DNA from: CAZMCT01 sp964564785
GTDB taxonomy: Bacteria > Planctomycetota > Phycisphaerae > UBA1845 > Fen-1342
DNA length: 9,809 nucleotides
Direction of reading: 5' to 3'
Assembly: GCA_964564785.1 (NCBI GenBank)
Contig: CAZMCT010000133.1
Coordinates: forward strand, 1 to 9,809
How positions within the stretch are numbered: the first letter of the stretch is position 1; every line of letters starts with the position of its first letter. Made by a program: the position numbers and the translations under genes. The notes beneath the pieces are model-generated. The model saw only the letters and a list, made by a program, of their open reading frames with translations. It had not been told where the DNA came from and did no database searches. Shown here piece by piece: positions 7,301 through 9,809 of this stretch.

Positions 7301-7712
7301 CCTCGTAGAGGAACCAGTCGCCGTTGGGCGACTCGCGGCGCGAGCGGAAGACGATGTGCTCGCTGTCGGGGCGCCAGGCGATGACCTCGTCGGGCATCGG
7401 GTGGTACGTGAGGCGCTGCGGCTCGCCGCCGGCGGCGGGCATGACGTAGACGTCCACGTTGCCGTCGTACTGGGCGCTGAACGCGAGCCACTGCCCATCG
7501 GGGCTGAAGCGTGGGAAGCCCTCGTTGCCCTCGTGCGTGGTGAGGCGCGTCGCCTGCCCGCCGTGGATCGGGACTTCCCACAGGTCGCCCTCGGCGGCGA
7601 AAACGATGCGTTCCCCGTGCAGCGTCGGAAAACGGTAATATCCGACCTCGGCTCCCGCGGCCAACAGACTCAGGACGGGGATGAGGCCGATCATCAGCCG
7701 CAGCGGTTTCAT
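4371..7712 (-). CDS. Exported tricorn protease homologue (S41-type serine protease)
   Basis: A 1113-residue protease homologue. Tricorn proteins form large ring assemblies that cut peptides into short fragments. Residues 1-21 look like a Sec signal (MKPLRLMIGLIPVLSLLAAGA), unlike the cytosolic archaeal enzyme, so it probably acts in the periplasm. Residues about 22-290 and 295-535 are two beta-propellers with repeated FSPDG(R/K)-type TolB/PD40 blades. Residues 537-579 are a charged linker (Lys-rich, then Asp/Glu-rich). A helical C1 domain follows, with TSH giving the Ser772-His773 pair. A PDZ-like region lies at about 785-875, then the C2 core: DVRYNGGGFVSQ with nucleophile Ser953, and VNEEAGSDGD with Glu993/994, giving the full tricorn catalytic set. 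The start at 7712 is chosen for its GAGGAG ribosome site eight bases upstream and the signal peptide. An in-frame GTG at 7877 would bury the signal under 55 basic residues. It lies downstream of the aldo/keto reductase gene on the same strand. Confidence 0.93.
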   Translation of the reverse strand: MKPLRLMIGLIPVLSLLAAGAEVGYYRFPTLHGERIVFAAEGDLWEVPIHGGQATRLTTHEGNEGFPRFSPDGQWLAFSAQYDGNVDVYVMPAAGGEPQRLTYHPMPDEVIAWRPDSEHIVFRSRRESPNGDWFLYEVPRTGGHPQLVKIGRAALAAFSPDGRYVAFNRFSDEFRNWKRYTGGTAQDLWLADLQATGADFARKITDWPGTDTFPMWHAGRLYFLSDRNGRMNVHVMDPDGRNVRALTEHAEYDVRWPDQQGGRIVYMHGGDLWLLDLAAGRSARVEITLPTDRILRRPQVENAAKTLESYELDRKGKRLLVSARGELWVAPTRPGRFIQLTQTSGVRERGGVFSRDGRQVAAITDETGEQELAVWDAAGRAAHRVLTDRGRGWIFPPVWSADGKWLAYADLTQAIFLVDAASGAVTEVDRSDVWEIKDYAFSPDGKWLAYVKPNANRYRSIHLYHVETGARGTVSSGFSDDSEPTWDPQGKYLYFMSERVINPVLDVFDMQHISHDTSRPCLAVLARGGKSPLLPEELLEPEKKPKKKGSADTQAAGETKDEQKRGEQQDEEEDEEEDKLPEVKLDLEDLATRVVELPVKPGNYFGLEAVKGKLLYLSQPRPGLLDDDWLDEDTEPKATLHVYDFDRREDEVLLPKLRDYSLSGNGARIAWRMDEEILVADLDKLGKELDAAELKEKLDLRELPLLVDPRAEWAQIFTEAWRLQRDFYWAENMAGIDWPTMKDRYGRLLPRIATRQELNDLIGQLLGELATSHTYIWGGDARTAQSVGVGLLGADLAPDAAADAWRIVRVLRPELWETNVAAPLTASHASVQDGEYLFGVNGRDLRAADNVYARLANLAEREVLLTVGPRADRSGTRDVQVRTLAHEGELRYRDWVRRNRAWVAARTGGKVGYLHLPDMGGEGLAAFIRQFYPQIETDALIVDVRYNGGGFVSQMIIERLRREVVAWDRPRRGALEKYPYRTHVGPKVVLVNEEAGSDGDIFPYVFQMLKLGPVIGTRTWGGVIGIRGDKTFIDGGLSTQPEYAWFDRRWGWDLENRGVEPDIVVDNRPEDQVAGRDAQLERGLAEIERMLAENPPQRPAPPPVPDKSRMRGG

Positions 7713-7873
7713 GGGTGGCTCCTCGTTGGCGGTGGAGTTCGGCATCGTTACCGCCCCCCTGCGTGCTTCGCAACCGCGCCGCGCCGCCCTCACCGCTCCG
7801 GCCGCATCAGCCGGCCCCAGCTTCCCCCCGCATCGGGGCGGGACTGCCCGGCCGCGGATCCCAAGGACCCGGT

Positions 7874-8845
7874 TCACCAGGCATACGCCTCCGGTGCCGG
7901 GCCGCCCGGGCCGGGGAACAGCGCGTCGATCTGCTGAAGCAGCTCGTCCGGCAGCTTGAGCTCGAGCGTGTTCAGCGCCCCGTCAAGCTGTTCGATCGTC
8001 CGCGGCCCGATGATCGGCGCGGTGACGGCGGGGTGGCGAAGCATCCAGGCGATCGCGACGTCCGCCGGGCGCAGCTCGAACTGGGCGCACAGCCGCTCGT
8101 AGGCCTCGATTTTCGGCCGGTGCTTTTCGAGGTCCTTGCGGACCCAGTCGCCGGCGCGGCGGCCGGAGGTCGGGCCGTGGAGCATGCCGGCCAGCAGTCC
8201 CCCGGCGAGGGGGCTCCACGGAATGACACCGATGCCGTAGGCCTGGCAGGCGGGAAGGACTTCGAGCTCGACCTGGCGGTAGAGCAGGCTGTACTTGCTC
8301 TGCTCGGAGACGAGGCCGAGGAAGTTGCGACGGCGGGCGGCCTCCTGGGCCTGGACGATGTGCCAGGCGGCGAAGTTGGACGAGCCGACGTAGATGATCT
8401 TGCCCGCCTGCTGGAGTTGCTCCATCGCCTGCCAGATTTCGTCCCACGGGGTCTCGCGGGCGACGTGATGCATCTGGTACAGGTCAATGTAGTCCGTTTT
8501 CAGCCGGCGGAGGCTGCCCTCACATGCCCGTCGGATCCAGAGGGCAGACAGTCGGCTCTGGTTCGGCCATTCGCCCATCTTGGCGAACAGCTTGGTGGCC
8601 AGCACGACCTTCTCGCGCCGGCCGCCACCCTGAGACCACCAGCGGCCGATGATCTGCTCGGTGATGCCCTCGCCCATCTTCCAGCCGTAGATGTCGGCGG
8701 TGTCGAAGAAGTTGATCCCGACCTCGAGGGCCCGGTCCATGATCTTGAAGCTGTCGGCCTCGGTGGTTTCCGGCCCGAAGTTCATCGTGCCGAGGCACAA
8801 CCGACTGACCTGGAGCCCCGTCCGACCCAAGCTTACATACTGCAT
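7874..8845 (-). CDS. Aldo/keto reductase (NADPH-type, single-domain)
   Basis: A cytosolic (alpha/beta)8-barrel oxidoreductase of 323 residues that would reduce aldehydes or ketones with NAD(P)H; the substrate cannot be told. The opening QYVSLGRTGLQVSRLCLGTM is typical of the family's IolS/YajO-like branch. The catalytic tetrad is complete: Asp48 and Tyr53 (FDTADIYG), Lys85 (ATK), His126 (LYQMHH). Cofactor-binding elements are visible at IPWSPLAGGLLAG (208-220) and PIIGPRTIEQLDGAL (277-291). The start at 8845 is supported by GGAG about eight bases upstream and by the family N-terminus; the frame stays open further upstream but that part runs through the repeat region and looks non-coding. The tricorn gene begins 161 bases downstream on the same strand, so cotranscription is possible. 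No functional link between the two is evident. Confidence 0.94.
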   Translation of the reverse strand: MQYVSLGRTGLQVSRLCLGTMNFGPETTEADSFKIMDRALEVGINFFDTADIYGWKMGEGITEQIIGRWWSQGGGRREKVVLATKLFAKMGEWPNQSRLSALWIRRACEGSLRRLKTDYIDLYQMHHVARETPWDEIWQAMEQLQQAGKIIYVGSSNFAAWHIVQAQEAARRRNFLGLVSEQSKYSLLYRQVELEVLPACQAYGIGVIPWSPLAGGLLAGMLHGPTSGRRAGDWVRKDLEKHRPKIEAYERLCAQFELRPADVAIAWMLRHPAVTAPIIGPRTIEQLDGALNTLELKLPDELLQQIDALFPGPGGPAPEAYAW

Positions 8846-8877
8846 GACAAGCTCCGCACACCCCGCAGCCGCCCGGC

Positions 8878-8905
8878 ATCGTAACCGCGGTCGCCCGTCC
8901 CGCAA
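8878..8905 (-). promoter_or_regulatory. Possible promoter of the aldo/keto reductase gene
   Basis: Reading the minus strand, TTGCGG (8905-8900) and TACGAT (8883-8878) are separated by 16 bases, resembling -35 and -10 boxes with three and four matches to consensus. The -10-like box ends about 32 bases before the ATG. The match is weak and could arise by chance. Confidence 0.25.
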
Positions 8906-8955
8906 GCGGCGCTGGCCGCCGCGGAGGTCGGCGCGGTTCCGGACTGCGACTGTAA

Positions 8956-9070
8956 CAGCCCGTTGAAAAAGACAATAGGCACCGCGGGAGTGGCCGTTGC
9001 CTCCAGCGCGACGGTGGGTTAACGCGGAGCCAGCCCCTTTTTCTAAAAGGTCGGTTAAGGCTCTCAACGG
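8956..9070 (+). repeat. Dispersed intergenic repeat, copy 2
   Basis: Same orientation as copy 1 (2035-2126). Similarity covers CAGCCCGTTGA, AGGCACCGCGG and AGTGGC, then returns at CGCGGAGCCA (9023-9032), with one net indel. This copy is bounded by CCGTTGA (8960-8966) and TCAACGG (9064-9070), a 7-base inverted pair. It is longer than copy 1 by an AT-richer insert that includes the 9036-9050 hairpin. Confidence 0.65.
9036..9050. other. Short AT-rich hairpin inside repeat copy 2
   Basis: CCTTTT, a TCT loop and AAAAGG make a perfect 6-base-pair stem. It stands out in a GC-rich region. There is no GC-rich stem followed by a T run, so it is not a standard terminator. It may be part of the repeat element or a protein-binding palindrome. 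Confidence 0.5.
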
Positions 9071-9081
9071 TCGGGTAAGGC
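9049..9081. repeat. Two 13-base direct repeats spaced 20 bases apart
   Basis: GGTCGGTTAAGGC (9049-9061) and GGTCGGGTAAGGC (9069-9081) differ at one base and repeat with a period of 20, close to two turns of DNA. Such an arrangement upstream of two divergent genes is compatible with a paired regulator-binding site, but no regulator is identified. Confidence 0.55.
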
Positions 9082-9139
9082 GCAGGGCGGCGGGGCGCAC
9101 CCCCAGGCGCCAATGCCGGACCGCACTTTCCGCGCGCCC

Positions 9140-9145
9140 TACAAT
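9140..9145 (+). promoter_or_regulatory. Candidate -10 box of the rhomboid-like gene
   Basis: TACAAT differs from the TATAAT consensus at one base, sits in a local AT-rich island, and would give a leader of roughly 35 bases before the GTG start at 9188. No convincing -35 box is seen about 17 bases upstream. Confidence 0.4.
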
Positions 9146-9187
9146 ATGGTGCCTGGCCCGCGAGGCCCGGCAGCGCGGAGGCAGCCG

Positions 9188-9809
9188 GTGAGCTGGCGCG
9201 ACCGCGACTATCGCGACGACACGTACGACTCGCTTTCCACCTCGTGGCGTGTCCAGCGTCCCCCGCCGGGAACGCTGTCCCTGATGATCGCGCACGCGGT
9301 GGCGTTCCTCTTCGTGCTGCTGCTGGCCGGACGCGAGCAAGAGCTGGCGGCCGCGCTCGTGCTGGCGGAGTCGCCGCACCCGCTGGCGATCTTGCTGCAC
9401 CCCTTCGCAAACACGGGACTGCTGACCGCGCTGTTCGTGGTGCTCGTGCTGTGGTCGCTGGCGGGGCGAATCGAGCCACGTCTGGGCACGGCGCGACTGC
9501 TCGGCGTCTATTTCGTCGCCAATCTCGCGGCCGGAGTCGTGTTCTTCGGCATCGGCCGGCTGGCACCGCCGCTCGCGCGGCTGCCGCTGGACTACCCGGT
9601 CGGAGCGCTGGCGGGGCTGACGGCGCTCGTGTGGCAGCACGGCCGATCGGAACCGGTCCAGGTTTTCGGTCGGGTGACGACCGTCAGCGTGGTGTACGTG
9701 ATCGGGGCCGGCCTCGTCGTGCTACTGGGTGTGCTGCGCGACGTGACCGGGTCGCCGGCGTGGCTGGCGGCGGTGGGCGCGGGGGCGGGCACGGCGCTGG
9801 GGTTCGAGC
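9188..9809 (+). CDS. Rhomboid-like multi-pass membrane protein, apparently lacking the catalytic serine; 3' end cut by window edge
   Basis: The frame is open from GTG at 9188 to the edge, giving 207 visible residues. The start is well supported by GGAGG at 9177-9181, six bases upstream. A charged cytosolic N-terminus (residues 1-29) precedes membrane segments at about 30-47, 64-90, 102-122, 136-150, 164-183 and 190 onward. The segment HPLAILLHPFANTGLLTAL (64-82) followed by LWSLAGRIEPRLGTARLL resembles the rhomboid pattern of a helix, then a small linker with an (L/A)(G)..(E)..(G) element, then helix 3. The family serine motif GxSG should appear near 139, but the sequence reads VGALAGL (138-144) with no serine. 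The His/Asn residues of the oxyanion helix also appear absent. It is therefore probably an inactive rhomboid-fold protein rather than a working intramembrane protease. Family assignment is moderate. Confidence 0.7.
   Translation, partial: MSWRDRDYRDDTYDSLSTSWRVQRPPPGTLSLMIAHAVAFLFVLLLAGREQELAAALVLAESPHPLAILLHPFANTGLLTALFVVLVLWSLAGRIEPRLGTARLLGVYFVANLAAGVVFFGIGRLAPPLARLPLDYPVGALAGLTALVWQHGRSEPVQVFGRVTTVSVVYVIGAGLVVLLGVLRDVTGSPAWLAAVGAGAGTALGFE

Larger units (their letters stand above)
8846..9187. other. Divergent intergenic region between the aldo/keto reductase and rhomboid-like genes
   Basis: About 340 bases with no convincing gene. In order it holds a possible minus-strand promoter (8878-8905), dispersed repeat copy 2 (8956-9070), a small AT-rich hairpin (9036-9050), two 13-base direct repeats (9049-9081) and a candidate plus-strand -10 box with a strong ribosome site for the rhomboid-like gene. 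A long minus-strand open frame crosses it, but its translation looks like random GC-rich sequence. Confidence 0.6.

Noticed and set aside
6909..7937. Plus-strand open frame of 342 codons opposite the tricorn N-terminal half
   Set aside because: Val/Gly/Ala-rich shadow of the propeller-coding sequence, with no domain.
7715..8884. Plus-strand open frame of 389 codons opposite the reductase
   Set aside because: It mirrors the aldo/keto reductase, whose catalytic tetrad and cofactor motifs are all on the minus strand.
8846..9640. Upstream in-frame extension of the reductase to about 588 codons
   Set aside because: The extension runs through the dispersed repeat and opposite the rhomboid-like gene, is Arg/Gln/His-rich, and the family N-terminus with ribosome site starts at 8845.

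Overview
The window is a GC-rich stretch of bacterial chromosome with densely packed, protein-coding genes. I infer a Planctomycetota-type bacterium (Phycisphaerae-like), at moderate confidence. The reasons are an exported tricorn-type protease, a FlgI-like lipoprotein with HEAT-like helices, a histidine kinase with an AHHYNN H-box, and lipoprotein signals. No rRNA, tRNA, CRISPR array, transposase or phage gene was seen. The evidence for lineage is protein style only and was not tested by any search.

Layout: (1) 1-1105, minus strand: a FlgI-like (flagellar P-ring family) lipoprotein, cut by the left window edge. (2) 1106-1225: a short divergent promoter region. (3) 1226-1960, plus: ispD, the cytidylyltransferase of the MEP isoprenoid pathway. 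(4) 1961-2329: non-coding, holding copy 1 of a dispersed repeat. (5) 2330-4352, plus: an unrecognised putative lipoprotein overlapping by 20 bases a PAS-containing histidine kinase, probably one two-gene unit. (6) 4371-7712, minus: a large exported tricorn protease homologue, convergent with the kinase and separated from it by only 18 bases. (7) 7874-8845, minus: an aldo/keto reductase upstream of, and possibly cotranscribed with, the tricorn gene. (8) 8846-9187: a divergent intergenic region with copy 2 of the dispersed repeat, a small hairpin and a pair of 13-base direct repeats 20 bases apart. (9) 9188-9809, plus: a rhomboid-like membrane protein that lacks the catalytic serine motif and is cut by the right edge.

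The genes do not form one obvious pathway. ispD makes an isoprenoid precursor. The lipoprotein/kinase pair looks like a signalling unit whose response regulator is not in the window. The tricorn homologue would degrade peptides outside the cytoplasm. I see no convincing new multi-gene system. The points most worth checking are the diverged intergenic repeat pair, the FlgI-HEAT lipoprotein, the lipoprotein-kinase overlap and the apparent rhomboid pseudoprotease.
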